Assembly (NCBI GenBank): GCA_016871195.1
Contig: VFZN01000002.1
Location: forward strand, 1-64,000
DNA length: 64,000 nucleotides
Source: Acidobacteriota bacterium
GTDB taxonomy: Bacteria; Acidobacteriota; Vicinamibacteria; Vicinamibacterales; UBA2999
Reading direction: 5' to 3'
In this document: positions 1 through 8,927 of the stretch, in pieces
How positions within the stretch are numbered: the stretch's first letter is position 1
Layout of the letters: every line of letters begins with the position of its first letter
Made by a program: the position numbers and the translations under genes
The notes under the pieces: model-generated
What the model was told of the DNA's origin: nothing
Seen by the model: only the letters and a program-made list of their open reading frames with translations
The model's database searches: none

Positions 1-1515
1 GCGCCAGCCCGAGGGATAGTCGAGCAGCGACAGATAGAGCACACGCCGCGTCGATGACGGTTGCCACTCGCTGCCACTGGTGTCTCCGCGCACCCGCGTA
101 ATCGCCCGCGCCGAAATGCGTTGCGCCACCTCGGCACCCGCCCGGCCGCCCACCTGATCGGCGACCGCGTCCATCGAGACCATCCGCCCCCGATGCAGCC
201 CGAGTCGGGCCTTGGCCTCGAGGATGCGCCGCGCCGACGCCTCGATGCGCTCGCGGGGAATCGCTCCGCCCTCGACAGCGGCCTTGAGCCCCTCGAACGC
301 CGCGATCGGGTCGGGCGAGTCGAGCACCAGATCGGCTCCGGCCTGCACGGCCTTCACCGCTGCCTCACCAGGACCGACCATCCGCGTGATCGCGTCCATC
401 TTCATCGCGTCGGTGACGACCAGACCGCCAAAGCGCATCTCGTCGCGCAGCAGGCCGGTGACCACCGCGCGGCTGAACGTGGCCGGGCCAGCCGTGGCAT
501 CGAGGGCCGGCAACTCGATGTGCGCGACCATCACGGCTGCGGCCCCGGCGCGGAGTCCTGCGAGGAAGGGCGGCAATTCCACCGCGACGAGTCGTGTGCG
601 GGGATGCGGAATGAGCGGCAGGCCGAGATGCGAGTCGACGTCGGTATCGCCGTGCCCGGGAAAGTGCTTGAGCGTGGCCAGCACGCCCCCGTCCTGCAGG
701 CCGCGCACCGAGGCTTCGACCATCGCCGCCACGCGCGCCGGATCTTCGCCGAACGCACGCGTGTTGATCACCGGATTCCGCGGGTTGTTGTTCACGTCGG
801 CGACCGGGCCGTAGTTCATGTGCACGCCCATGGCCCGTGCCTCGCGCGCCGTGACCCGCGCCGCCTCGTAGGCCAGCTTCGGATCGCCCGTCGCGCCAAT
901 CGCCATCGCACGCGGCAGGCGTGTGGCCCCCGCGATGCGCATGCCGGCCCCGTATTCAAAGTCACTCGACACGAGCAGCGGTACCCGTGACACTGCCTGC
1001 AGACGATTGAGCGTTGAGGCCAGCGCATGCGGCTGCCCCAGCACGACCGTGCCATACGTCGGATTGAGCAGCACCTGCGGGGCCGGCTCGGTGCCACCAA
1101 ACGCAATGACGCCACCCGCATGCGTGGCCGTCACAGTGCGCACCAGCGTGTCGTAGGTCTCGGTGTCGGTCGGCAGGTAGGTGGCGTTGAAGGCCGGCAC
1201 GATCAGCTGGCCGATCCGCTCATCGGCGCTCATCGCCGCCAGCGTCTGCGTCACCCACCGCTGAGCCTCGCGGTCGAGCACTGGCGGCAGGGGGGTCGCC
1301 GCTGCTGTCCCCGGCGCAGGCCCCCCCGCTGCCGCGCCCGGCGCGGGCGGACGCGCACCCGATGCCTGCGACGCAGAGGGACGCGCCGTCTGCGCCATCG
1401 CTGCCGGCTGCGCACCCGATACCGTCGGGGCCGCGGAGGCTGCGGGCCGCATCGACTGCGCCGCCGGCACCGCCGCCACCGCAGACAGCAGCAGGACTAC
1501 TGGAAGGATTCGCAC
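1..1515 (-). CDS. nagZ: Glycoside hydrolase family 3 beta-N-acetylhexosaminidase (NagZ-like), 3' end outside window
   Basis: Predicted secreted beta-N-acetylglucosaminidase acting on peptidoglycan or other GlcNAc oligomers. The N-terminus VRILPVVLLLSAVAAVPAA is a signal peptide, followed by an Ala/Pro-rich linker of about 50 residues and then the GH3 barrel. The NagZ signature KHFPGHGDTDVDSH and the nucleophile stretch VVTDAMKMDAI are intact. GTG at 1515 is the only credible start because an in-frame TAG lies four codons upstream. A TAGGAT box ends 6 nt before the GTG, so the mRNA may be leaderless. 505 codons are visible and the reading frame runs off the left edge. Cytosolic NagZ lacks a signal peptide, so this copy probably works in the periplasm or as a lipid-free secreted enzyme. 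The family call is firm; the natural substrate is inferred. Confidence 0.9.
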   Translation of the reverse strand, partial: MRILPVVLLLSAVAAVPAAQSMRPAASAAPTVSGAQPAAMAQTARPSASQASGARPPAPGAAAGGPAPGTAAATPLPPVLDREAQRWVTQTLAAMSADERIGQLIVPAFNATYLPTDTETYDTLVRTVTATHAGGVIAFGGTEPAPQVLLNPTYGTVVLGQPHALASTLNRLQAVSRVPLLVSSDFEYGAGMRIAGATRLPRAMAIGATGDPKLAYEAARVTAREARAMGVHMNYGPVADVNNNPRNPVINTRAFGEDPARVAAMVEASVRGLQDGGVLATLKHFPGHGDTDVDSHLGLPLIPHPRTRLVAVELPPFLAGLRAGAAAVMVAHIELPALDATAGPATFSRAVVTGLLRDEMRFGGLVVTDAMKMDAITRMVGPGEAAVKAVQAGADLVLDSPDPIAAFEGLKAAVEGGAIPRERIEASARRILEAKARLGLHRGRMVSMDAVADQVGGRAGAEVAQRISARAITRVRGDTSGSEWQPSSTRRVLYLSLLDYPSGWR

Positions 1516-1521
1516 CCCGGT

Positions 1522-1527
1522 ATCCTA
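1522..1527 (-). promoter_or_regulatory. Candidate -10 box (TAGGAT) for leaderless nagZ mRNA
   Basis: On the minus strand TAGGAT is followed by 6 nt and then the GTG start of the glycosidase. This spacing places the transcription start at or next to the start codon. It matches the pattern seen before other genes in this window. Confidence 0.5.
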
Positions 1528-1554
1528 CCGGCTTCGGGCGATAATCGACAGACG

Positions 1555-2058
1555 ATGTCAACAGAGACGCACCGGGCAGCCGCGCCGGCCCGCATCCGCT
1601 GCGCGGTGCTGGTCATCAGCGACACGCGCACACTCGACACCGACACGGGTGGGCGCGCGATCGCCGACCTGCTCACCGCCGAGGGCCATGTCGTGACCGG
1701 GCGGCGTATCTTCAAGGACGACCCGGCACCGGTCGCCGAGACCATCCGCCAGCTGGCAGACTCGGGCCTGGTCGATGCGGTGCTCACCACGGGTGGCACG
1801 GGCATCACGCACCGCGACAGCACATTCGAGGCGATCGACGGGCTGCTCGACAAGCGGCTGCCCGGCTTCGGCGAGCTGTTCCGCATGCTGAGCTTCGAGC
1901 AGATCGGAGCCGCCGCCATGCTGAGCCGCGCCTGCGCCGGCACCTGCGGACGCACGATCGTCATCGCCCTTCCCGGTTCGGAAAAGGCCGTACGGCTGGC
2001 AATGACCCGACTGATTCTTCCCGAGCTGGGTCACCTGGTGGCAGAGGTCAGGCGATGA
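1555..2058 (+). CDS. moaB: MoaB/MogA-family molybdopterin adenylyltransferase-like protein
   Basis: 167 aa protein of the MoCF-binding family, which adenylates molybdopterin before metal insertion by MoeA. Visible family features are VLVISDTRTLDTDTGG near the N-terminus, the nucleotide-binding VLTTGGTGITHRD loop and the C-terminal IALPGSEKAVRLAM segment. The ATG at 1555 is preferred. The frame is open further upstream but antisense to nagZ, and family alignment begins here. The gene is divergent from nagZ by 39 nt and overlaps moeA by 4 nt (ATGA), so the two are translationally coupled. A GATAAT sequence 9 nt upstream may be the -10 box. Confidence 0.92.
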   Translation: MSTETHRAAAPARIRCAVLVISDTRTLDTDTGGRAIADLLTAEGHVVTGRRIFKDDPAPVAETIRQLADSGLVDAVLTTGGTGITHRDSTFEAIDGLLDKRLPGFGELFRMLSFEQIGAAAMLSRACAGTCGRTIVIALPGSEKAVRLAMTRLILPELGHLVAEVRR

Positions 2059-3254
2059 GCATGCGACCCTTCGGCGACATCATCAGCATGGACGAGGCCC
2101 GGGCGGCCATCGCGCAGCACATCACGCCACTGCAGCGCCGCGAGTCGGTCGCGCTCGCCGATGCCCATGGCCGCGTGCTCGCGGCTGATGTGGTGGCCTC
2201 GCAGGACGTGCCGCCCTTCGACCGCGCCAGCATGGATGGCTACGCCGTGTGCAGCGCCGACACCACCGCGCCCGGCGCGCGGCTGCGCCTCACTGGCCGC
2301 GCCTACACGGGCGATGCCCCCATCGCGCATGGCGGCTGCGGCACCTGCATCGAGATTGCCACGGGAGCGCCGCTGCCCTCAGGTGCCGATGCGGTCGTCA
2401 TGGTGGAAGCCACGCGTATCGACGGCGACCGCATCGAGGTGCAGGCCATGGTGCGCCCGCGACAGAATGTCGGGGCGCGCGGTGCCGACATCGCCGACGG
2501 ACACACGGTGCTGCGCAAGGGCGAGGTGATCAACGCCAGCCGCCTGGGTGCCCTGGCCGCGCTCGGCCTGGCCGAGGTCGATGTGCTGGCCCGTCCCCGC
2601 GTGGCGATTCTGTCGACCGGCAACGAGATCGCCGAGCAGGGCCGCCCGCTCGCCCCCGGCCACATCTACGACATCAATGCGTTCACGCTATCCGCGCTCA
2701 TCACGGAACACGGCGGCCTCGCGTCGCGCCTGCGCACGGCGCGCGACACACTTGCCGAGCTGCACCGGGCCGTGGACGACGCCCTGCAGCACGACCTGCT
2801 GGTGTTCTCGGGCGGCAGTTCTGTCGGCGAGCGCGATCTGATTCTCGATGTAGTTCGCGAGCGCGGCTCGGTGATCTTCCACGGCATTGCCGTCAAGCCC
2901 GGCAAGCCCACACTGTTTGGCCGCATCGGTCACTGCCCCGTCTTCGGTCTTCCGGGCTATCCGACCTCGTGCCTGTCGAACGGCTACATTCTCCTCGTGC
3001 CCGCGCTGCGGCAGATGGCCGGGCTGCCGTCGACGGCCCCGCGCACGGTGGCCTGCACACTCGCGGCCGATGTCACCTCAGTGCCGGGGCGTCACCAGTT
3101 CTATCCGGTGCGGCTCGACGGGACCGCCGCCGTTCCGGTCTTCAAGGCCTCGGGCGACATTACGTCGATGTCCCTCGCCGATGGCTACATGGAAATCGAG
3201 GCCGACGTCACGGCCGTCCCGCGCGGCACACCGGTCCTCGTCACGCTGTTCTGA
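2055..3254 (+). CDS. moeA: Molybdopterin molybdotransferase MoeA
   Basis: 399 aa, normal length for MoeA/gephyrin E-domain proteins that insert molybdate into adenylated molybdopterin. The N-terminal part contains the signature FDRASMDGYAV, and the central MoCF domain contains ILSTGNEI and the SGGSSVGERD loop. The C-terminal region carries HGIAVKPGKPTLFG and VFGLPGYPTS, both typical of MoeA. It overlaps moaB by 4 nt. Together with the distant MoeB-like gene at 25661-26857 it indicates active molybdenum cofactor synthesis, although no molybdoenzyme is in the window. Confidence 0.95.
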   Translation: MSMRPFGDIISMDEARAAIAQHITPLQRRESVALADAHGRVLAADVVASQDVPPFDRASMDGYAVCSADTTAPGARLRLTGRAYTGDAPIAHGGCGTCIEIATGAPLPSGADAVVMVEATRIDGDRIEVQAMVRPRQNVGARGADIADGHTVLRKGEVINASRLGALAALGLAEVDVLARPRVAILSTGNEIAEQGRPLAPGHIYDINAFTLSALITEHGGLASRLRTARDTLAELHRAVDDALQHDLLVFSGGSSVGERDLILDVVRERGSVIFHGIAVKPGKPTLFGRIGHCPVFGLPGYPTSCLSNGYILLVPALRQMAGLPSTAPRTVACTLAADVTSVPGRHQFYPVRLDGTAAVPVFKASGDITSMSLADGYMEIEADVTAVPRGTPVLVTLF

Positions 3255-3278
3255 GGGCCGTGAGCGCAGTCCTGATCA

Positions 3279-4772
3279 TCAGCTGCGATTGAGGTGATAG
3301 CACATGATCGCCGCGTGGCGTCCGGCGGGAATGCGCTCGAGTCCGTAGACGTCGCCGTTCGGACCGTGCGCCGCGTCGTGCACGGCGGTAATGGCCGCGT
3401 GATCGTCCGCATCGAGCCGCAGGCGCAGGGCCTGCAGCGTATCGGGCAGGTGCCGGGCATGCCGCGCCCCCACAATGACGCCCGACACGGCCGGCTGATC
3501 GAGCACCCACCGGATGGCCACGGCCGACACCGAGGCTTCGTGCTTGCGGGCGATGGCGGCGAGCACCTCAAGCAGCCGCTGGAAAAGCGCCCAGCCGCCG
3601 AACTCGTCAATGATCAGCTTGTATTTCACCAGCGAGCGGTTCTCGAGGTCGCCTTGCGGTTCGAGACGGCCCAGCCAGCGCTCTGACAGAAACCCGCCGG
3701 CCACCGCGCCGTAGCACAGCAGCCCGATGCCCCGCCGTGCGCAGGCCTCGGTCATCGTGCCGGCCGCGCGACGATCGAGCACGGAATACTGCACCTGGTG
3801 CGACACGATCGGCACGCCGGCACTGGCGATGGCCTGCACGTGGGCCGTGTCGAAGTTGGTGAGCCCCACATGGCGAATCTTGCCGGCGCGCTGGCAGTCG
3901 TGCAGCCACTGCGCCGCCTGCACGGCCCCGGGAATGCGTTCGTCCCACCAGTGCAGCTGCACGAGGTCGAGGCGATCGACGCCCAGCCGACGCAGCGATC
4001 GATCGATCAGGGCCTCGACGTCGGCCTTCTTCAGCGTGGGCAGGGCATCGAGATCGGGCACGCACTTGGTGTGCACCTGCACACCGGTGAGTCGTCCGCT
4101 GCCGCGCCGCTGTGCGAGGAACGTGCCGATGAGCGACTCGACGCCGGTGTAGATATCGGCGCAGTCAAACGTCGTGATCCCCACCTCGACAAACGCTGCC
4201 ATGTCCGCCAGTGCGGCATCGGTGGCCACGGTGCCGTGCCCGCCGGCCAGCTGCCAGCCGCCCTTGATGATCTGCGACGTGTGATAGCCCGCCGCCAGCC
4301 GCACCTGCGGCACGGCGACCTCATCAATGCGCACCACCGGCGGTGCCGTGATCACGACGGTGCGCCCCGGCGTGCCGACGGGCGCGGAGGCGCGCAGCGA
4401 TGCCTGCCCCGCAATACCGATACTGGCCACTGCCCTGAGTTCGCCGTCCAGCGGCACGGCTGTCACCTCGCTGTGACGGAACGTGCGCACGCCCGTGCGC
4501 GTGATGCGGAAACGTGCGCCGCAGTGCGGATCGGGACACGCAATGTCGGTGTCGGTCGTCATCCAGTCGTTGCCGTGCGTCATCCGCTGCTTGGCGGGCA
4601 GCAGTGGCAGCAGGGCCGCGAGCGCATACATCGAGAAGGGCTGCCCGGCCGGAAAGATCAGCTGCTCGCCGTGCACCTCGAACACGTCACCGGCGCGATG
4701 GCCGCACACAAACGGGCGGTCGGTGGCCACGGTTTCGACGCGGAGGTCATAGAGCTGAAAGCGATCGTCCAT
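3279..4772 (-). CDS. TIGR04076-domain / aldo-keto reductase fusion protein
   Basis: 497 aa protein with two parts. Residues 1-100 match the small TIGR04076 family, with LYDLRVE, VCGHRAGDVFEVHGE, FSMYALAALLPLLPAKQR, NDWM and ACPDPHCGARFRI. Residues from about 163 form an aldo-keto reductase with the catalytic tetrad visible as D203, Y208 (in FDCADIY), K236 (in HTKCVPD) and H274 (in VQLHWWDE). Residues 100-162 link the two. The start is ATG 4772, where TIGR04076 homology begins; the frame extends far upstream only as antisense to nhaC. A TAGACT box 7 nt before the ATG suggests a leaderless mRNA. The substrate is unknown. The head domain, with its conserved Cys/His, may be a redox or metal-binding partner (inference). 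Confidence 0.85.
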   Translation of the reverse strand: MDDRFQLYDLRVETVATDRPFVCGHRAGDVFEVHGEQLIFPAGQPFSMYALAALLPLLPAKQRMTHGNDWMTTDTDIACPDPHCGARFRITRTGVRTFRHSEVTAVPLDGELRAVASIGIAGQASLRASAPVGTPGRTVVITAPPVVRIDEVAVPQVRLAAGYHTSQIIKGGWQLAGGHGTVATDAALADMAAFVEVGITTFDCADIYTGVESLIGTFLAQRRGSGRLTGVQVHTKCVPDLDALPTLKKADVEALIDRSLRRLGVDRLDLVQLHWWDERIPGAVQAAQWLHDCQRAGKIRHVGLTNFDTAHVQAIASAGVPIVSHQVQYSVLDRRAAGTMTEACARRGIGLLCYGAVAGGFLSERWLGRLEPQGDLENRSLVKYKLIIDEFGGWALFQRLLEVLAAIARKHEASVSAVAIRWVLDQPAVSGVIVGARHARHLPDTLQALRLRLDADDHAAITAVHDAAHGPNGDVYGLERIPAGRHAAIMCYHLNRS

Positions 4773-4779
4773 CGGCTGT

Positions 4780-4789
4780 AGTCTATAGC
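4780..4789. promoter_or_regulatory. Overlapping divergent -10 boxes between the AKR fusion and nhaC
   Basis: The short sequence agtctatagc contains TAGACT on the minus strand, ending 7 nt before ATG 4772, and TATAGC on the plus strand, ending 7 nt before ATG 4797. Both genes can therefore be transcribed as leaderless mRNAs from one shared AT-rich core. The plus-strand box is a weaker match. Confidence 0.5.
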
Positions 4790-4796
4790 CCCGCTG

Positions 4797-6167
4797 ATGA
4801 CGTCGCCGCCCCTCCGCTTTCACGCCGGTGCCGCCGGTGCCGTCGCTCCGTTTGCCGTGTTCCTGATCGGGGTTGTGGCACTCGCGCTCGCAGGGGCCCC
4901 CGACGAACGCGGTTTCTGGCCCGTCCTGCTCGCGGCGTGGACGGTCGGGCTCGCACTGGCCACCGACCGTCAGCGCTATGCCGAGGCGCTCATCAGCGGC
5001 ATGGCGCAACCGCTCGTGCTGCTGATGATCGTGGCCTGGCTGCTGGCCGGCGTGCTCAGCACATTGCTCGGGGCCGCCGGCTTCGTGCAGGCGCTGGCCT
5101 GGGCCGTAGGGGCCCTGGGGCTCTCGGGCGGTGCGTATGTCGCCGCAGCCTTTCTGTCGAGCGCACTGGTCGCCACGGCCACTGGCACCAGCTTCGGCAC
5201 CATCCTCGTCTGCGGTCCGCTGCTCTACCCGGCCGGCGCCGGGGCCGGGGCTGATCCTGCATGGCTTGCCGGAGCCCTGCTGGCCGGGGCCACCTTCGGT
5301 GACAGCATTTCGCCGATCTCCGACACGACGATTGCCTCGGCCGGCACGCAGCACACCGACATCGGAGGCACGGTGCGCACCCGCCTGCGCTACGTGCTGC
5401 CCGCCGGGCTGCTCTCGCTGGTGGTCTACGCCCTCGCAGGGGGCGCGGCGAGCCGCGGCGCGGAGGCCGCCATCGCCGCATCGCCCGCGGGGTGGCCCCT
5501 GGCCGTGGTTCCGCTGCTGATCGTGGGCCTGCTGTTGCGTCAGCGTCACCTCATCGAAGCGCTGCTCGGAGGCATCGCCCTCACGATCGCCATCGGCCTC
5601 GGCCTCGGGCTGCTGCAGCCGATGCAGTTGCTGCGCCTCGAACCGGGCAGCTATGCGGCATCGAGCCTCATCATCGACGGCCTGCAGCGCGGTGTGGGCG
5701 TCTCGGTGTTCACGCTGCTGCTGGTGGGGCTCGTGCGTCCGCTCGAGGACTCGGGTGTGCTCGACCGGGCCATCGGTCACATGGACACGACCGGGGCTTC
5801 ACCTGCGCGCGTCGAGTGGCGCATGGTGGGCGTGGCCATGGGCGCCGTGCTGCTGACGACGCATGCGGTCGTGGCGCTGCTAACGGTGGGCGACTATGTG
5901 CGGCGCCTCGGCGAGGCCTCGGGCATTCCGGCCTACCGGCGCGCAAACCTGCTCGATCTGTCGGTGTGCACCTGGCCGTTTCTGCTGCCGTACTTTCTGC
6001 CGCCGATCCTGATGGCAGGAGCGACGACGTCGGGCGAGGCGGTGGGCTGGCCACGCCTGAGCCCGTGGGCCGCAGGCGTGACCAATGTCTATTCGTGGAG
6101 TCTGCTCGCGATTCTCGCGGTGGCGATCGTCACCGGCGCAGGCCGGCGCGATCGCGAGCCGCAATGA
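4797..6167 (+). CDS. NhaC-family Na+/H+ antiporter
   Basis: 456 aa integral inner-membrane protein with about 11-12 hydrophobic segments. The sequence GATFGDSISPISDTTIAS and the earlier ATGTSFGTILVCGPL are hallmarks of the NhaC/IT superfamily core. Proteins of this type exchange protons for sodium, but some members carry organic acids or amino acids, so the exact substrate is inferred. ATG 4797 is the first start after the divergent promoter and is followed directly by a plausible first membrane segment. The gene is monocistronic; the next gene converges on it after 18 nt. Confidence 0.85.
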   Translation: MTSPPLRFHAGAAGAVAPFAVFLIGVVALALAGAPDERGFWPVLLAAWTVGLALATDRQRYAEALISGMAQPLVLLMIVAWLLAGVLSTLLGAAGFVQALAWAVGALGLSGGAYVAAAFLSSALVATATGTSFGTILVCGPLLYPAGAGAGADPAWLAGALLAGATFGDSISPISDTTIASAGTQHTDIGGTVRTRLRYVLPAGLLSLVVYALAGGAASRGAEAAIAASPAGWPLAVVPLLIVGLLLRQRHLIEALLGGIALTIAIGLGLGLLQPMQLLRLEPGSYAASSLIIDGLQRGVGVSVFTLLLVGLVRPLEDSGVLDRAIGHMDTTGASPARVEWRMVGVAMGAVLLTTHAVVALLTVGDYVRRLGEASGIPAYRRANLLDLSVCTWPFLLPYFLPPILMAGATTSGEAVGWPRLSPWAAGVTNVYSWSLLAILAVAIVTGAGRRDREPQ

Positions 6168-6185
6168 CCACGCGGTCGTCGGCCG

Positions 6186-6785
<600 letters not shown>

Positions 6786-6869
6786 GTCGGTTGAATCCTC
6801 CAGCAATGATGGATGTGACGCCTGATGATGAAGACGCTGTCAGCCGGGGCCCCGGTGCACCGGCCGGGG

Positions 6870-7982
6870 CTAGGCCCCGACGGCCTGGGGCGTGCGGATG
6901 ACGTTGTAGAGCGTGTCGCGCTCGACCGGCTCCCGGCCCGCGTCGCGGATGAGCTGCTCGATGTCGCGCGTCGACAGCACGGACGGGGTCTTCGACCCGG
7001 CCATGTGATAGATCGTTTCTTCCTGCACGGTGCCGTCGAGGTCGTCGGCCCCGAACCAGAGGGCGGTCTGCGCGACGTCGACGCCGCACGACACCCAGTA
7101 GGCCTTGATGTGCGCGATGTTGTCGAGCAGCAGCCGCGAGACGGCCAGCACGCGCAGCGTCTCGACGGCCGAGGGCGCGGGCAGCTTGCGCATCTGGTTG
7201 TTGTCCGGGTGGAAGGCCAGGGGAATGAAGGCCTGGAAGCCGCGTGTCTCGTCCTGCAGCGCGCGAAGCCGTAGCAGGTGATCGACCCGCTCCTCCATCG
7301 TCTCGATGTGACCGTACAGCATCGTGCAGGTGCTGGCCATGCCCATCTGGTGTGCCGTGCGGTGCACTGAGATGTAGCGGTCGGCATCGCACTTGTCCGA
7401 GGAAATTTTCTGACGCACGCGGGGGGCGAAGATCTCGGCGCCGCCCCCGGTGAGCGAGTCGAGCCCGGCCGCGCGCAGCTCTTCGAGTAGCTGGCGGTCG
7501 GACTTTCCGTATTTCTCGGCGAAGAACGCAATCTCGATGGCCGTGAAGCACTTGAGATGAATGGATGGCCTGATGCGCTTGAGGCCGGTCAGCAATTCGG
7601 TGTAATAGCTGAACGGCAGGTCGGGATGCAGGCCGTTGACCATGTGCACTTCGGTCAGCGGCTGGTCGTCGCGCTTGCGCAGCTGCGCGAACATCTGCTC
7701 ATGCGTCAGCGTGCGGGCGCCGGGCGCCCCTTCCTGCAGGCGTGCAAAGGCGCAGAAGAGGCACGACGCCTCGCAGACGTTCGTGGCCTCGATGCGGAGG
7801 TTGTAGTTGAAGTAGGTGCGGTGACCGTTAATGCGCTCGCGGGCCTGATTGGCGAGCCAGCCCACCGCAAACAGATCGGGCGCCTCGAACAGCCTGACGC
7901 CGTCTTCAAATGACAGGCGCCCGCCCGCGTCGACCTTGCGGGCGATGTCGTCAAGCCCTGCCTGGTGCACGCGGGCAATCAT
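6870..7982 (-). CDS. mqnE: Aminofutalosine synthase MqnE (radical SAM)
   Basis: 370 aa radical SAM enzyme that joins the mqnA product to SAM to give aminofutalosine in the futalosine route to menaquinone. The 4Fe-4S cysteines are C70, C74 and C77 in CEASCLFC. MqnE-typical segments include NYNLRIEATNVC, MVNGLHPDLPFSYY, SLTGGGAEIFAPRVR and GHIETMEERVDHLLRLR. ATG 7982 is preceded by GGGAG at good spacing and lies 11 nt after the yjbQ stop. mqnB and mqnD are in the suf run at 16347-17764; mqnA and mqnC are not in the window. CofH/MqnC relatives are less likely given these motifs. Confidence 0.92.
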   Translation of the reverse strand: MIARVHQAGLDDIARKVDAGGRLSFEDGVRLFEAPDLFAVGWLANQARERINGHRTYFNYNLRIEATNVCEASCLFCAFARLQEGAPGARTLTHEQMFAQLRKRDDQPLTEVHMVNGLHPDLPFSYYTELLTGLKRIRPSIHLKCFTAIEIAFFAEKYGKSDRQLLEELRAAGLDSLTGGGAEIFAPRVRQKISSDKCDADRYISVHRTAHQMGMASTCTMLYGHIETMEERVDHLLRLRALQDETRGFQAFIPLAFHPDNNQMRKLPAPSAVETLRVLAVSRLLLDNIAHIKAYWVSCGVDVAQTALWFGADDLDGTVQEETIYHMAGSKTPSVLSTRDIEQLIRDAGREPVERDTLYNVIRTPQAVGA

Positions 7983-7993
7983 CGACAGGCTCC

Positions 7994-8497
7994 CTAGCGA
8001 ATCCCCCACACCTGCACGCGCAGGGTGCGCGCGCGCGGGCCGTCGAGCTCGGCCGCCAGCACGCGCTGCCACTGGCCCAATACCACCTCGCCGCCGCTGA
8101 TCTGAAGCGTCAGCGAGTGCCCCAGCAGCGTCGCCCGCAGGTGCGAGTCGGCGTTCATGCGGTCGCAGTCGGAGTGGTCGGGGTCGTTGTGCATGTAATA
8201 GCGATCGCGAGCGACCATCTCTTCCAGGAACTTCTTGATGTCGACCAGCAGGGCCTTCTGGAATTCGTTGATGAACACCGCGCAGGTGGTGTGCATCGAC
8301 CAGATGGTGATCATCCCTTCCTTGATACCGAAGGGGCGGACAAAGGCCATCAGACGCTCGGTCAGATCGACCAGCTCAATGCGCTCGTCGGTATCGATGA
8401 CCAGGTTTTCCGAGTGAATGACAAGGCCGCCAGCCGTCGCCGTGGACACCTGCTGCACGGGAGTCTCGCGAACGGTCACGGTCGAACTCTTGCTCAT
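7994..8497 (-). CDS. YjbQ/UPF0047-family protein (secondary thiamine-phosphate synthase enzyme family)
   Basis: 167 aa member of the widespread UPF0047 family. Conserved stretches are WSMHTTCAVFINE, NDPDHSDCDRMNADSH, HLRATLLG and GQWQRVLAAELDGPR. E. coli YjbQ can replace thiamine-phosphate synthase weakly, but the main function of the family is not settled. The start ATG 8497 is chosen because the family alignment begins just after it; the upstream extension is antisense to the riboswitch region. It heads the run yjbQ-mqnE-sod, with a TATAAT box about 65 nt upstream. Confidence 0.85.
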   Translation of the reverse strand: MSKSSTVTVRETPVQQVSTATAGGLVIHSENLVIDTDERIELVDLTERLMAFVRPFGIKEGMITIWSMHTTCAVFINEFQKALLVDIKKFLEEMVARDRYYMHNDPDHSDCDRMNADSHLRATLLGHSLTLQISGGEVVLGQWQRVLAAELDGPRARTLRVQVWGIR

Positions 8498-8560
8498 GCG
8501 TTCCTCATTAAAGTCGACCCGCCGCTGCCGCGGGCCCGCCGAAAAAAGTACCAACCTCGT

Positions 8561-8566
8561 ATTATA
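8561..8566 (-). promoter_or_regulatory. Candidate -10 box (TATAAT) for yjbQ-mqnE-sod
   Basis: A perfect TATAAT on the minus strand in an otherwise GC-rich leader, placing the transcription start about 55 nt before the yjbQ ATG. No good -35 is visible 16-18 nt upstream, so it is a single-element call. Confidence 0.45.
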
Positions 8567-8649
8567 CTCGCAAACGCCCGCCGGACTCACGCGCGGCGCC
8601 TCCACCAGCCCCCCCACGACCGGGCCCACGCACCCGCGATCGCGCATGC

Positions 8650-8655
8650 TACAAT
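8650..8655 (+). promoter_or_regulatory. Candidate -10 box (TACAAT) for the B12 uptake operon
   Basis: TACAAT lies just upstream of the cobalamin riboswitch, so transcription would start around 8662 and the aptamer would begin within about 10 nt of the 5' end. No clear -35 element is visible. Confidence 0.45.
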
Positions 8656-8671
8656 CCGCCCCGACACACGA

Positions 8672-8858
8672 CGCGTTCCCGGCGGTCAGGGAAGATGGGT
8701 GCAACTCCCACACGGTCCCGCCACTGTAAGCGGGGAGCGCGTGCCTGCCAGTGAACGTTCCCCTCCGGGAACGCTCCGTCACTGTCGCCTCGGCGATGGG
8801 AAGACGCCGGGCGCGCGCCTCGATCCGCAAGTCAGGAGACCTTCCGCCATTCGGAAAA
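8672..8858 (+). promoter_or_regulatory. Cobalamin (B12) riboswitch
   Basis: The conserved core of the adenosylcobalamin aptamer is present in order: GGGAAGATGGGTGCAACTCC, then CCCGCCACTGTAAGCGGG, a variable hairpin, GGGAAGACGCCGG and the late AGTCAGGAGACCT motif. It precedes a BtuB-like TonB receptor and a BtuCDF transporter, the expected targets of B12 repression. A 6-bp hairpin (8897-8902 with 8910-8915) lies between the aptamer and the GGGAGG ribosome-binding site, suggesting control of translation start rather than a U-tract terminator. Boundaries are approximate. Confidence 0.92.
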
Positions 8859-8927
8859 CGTCCTTCGGCCCGCCTGCCACTCCCGGCAGCGGGCAACCGG
8901 CGCGGGTCACGCCGGGGGAGGCCTCAG

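Noticed and set aside
61-990. Open frame of 309 codons on the plus strand near the left edge
   Set aside because: Antisense to the GH3 glycosidase, whose minus-strand translation has the KHFPGHGDTDVDSH signature; the plus-strand product is Arg/His-rich.
8751-8927. N-terminal extension of the TonB receptor to the ATG at 8751
   Set aside because: It would translate the second half of the cobalamin riboswitch; GGGGGAGG 6 nt before ATG 8928 marks the real start.
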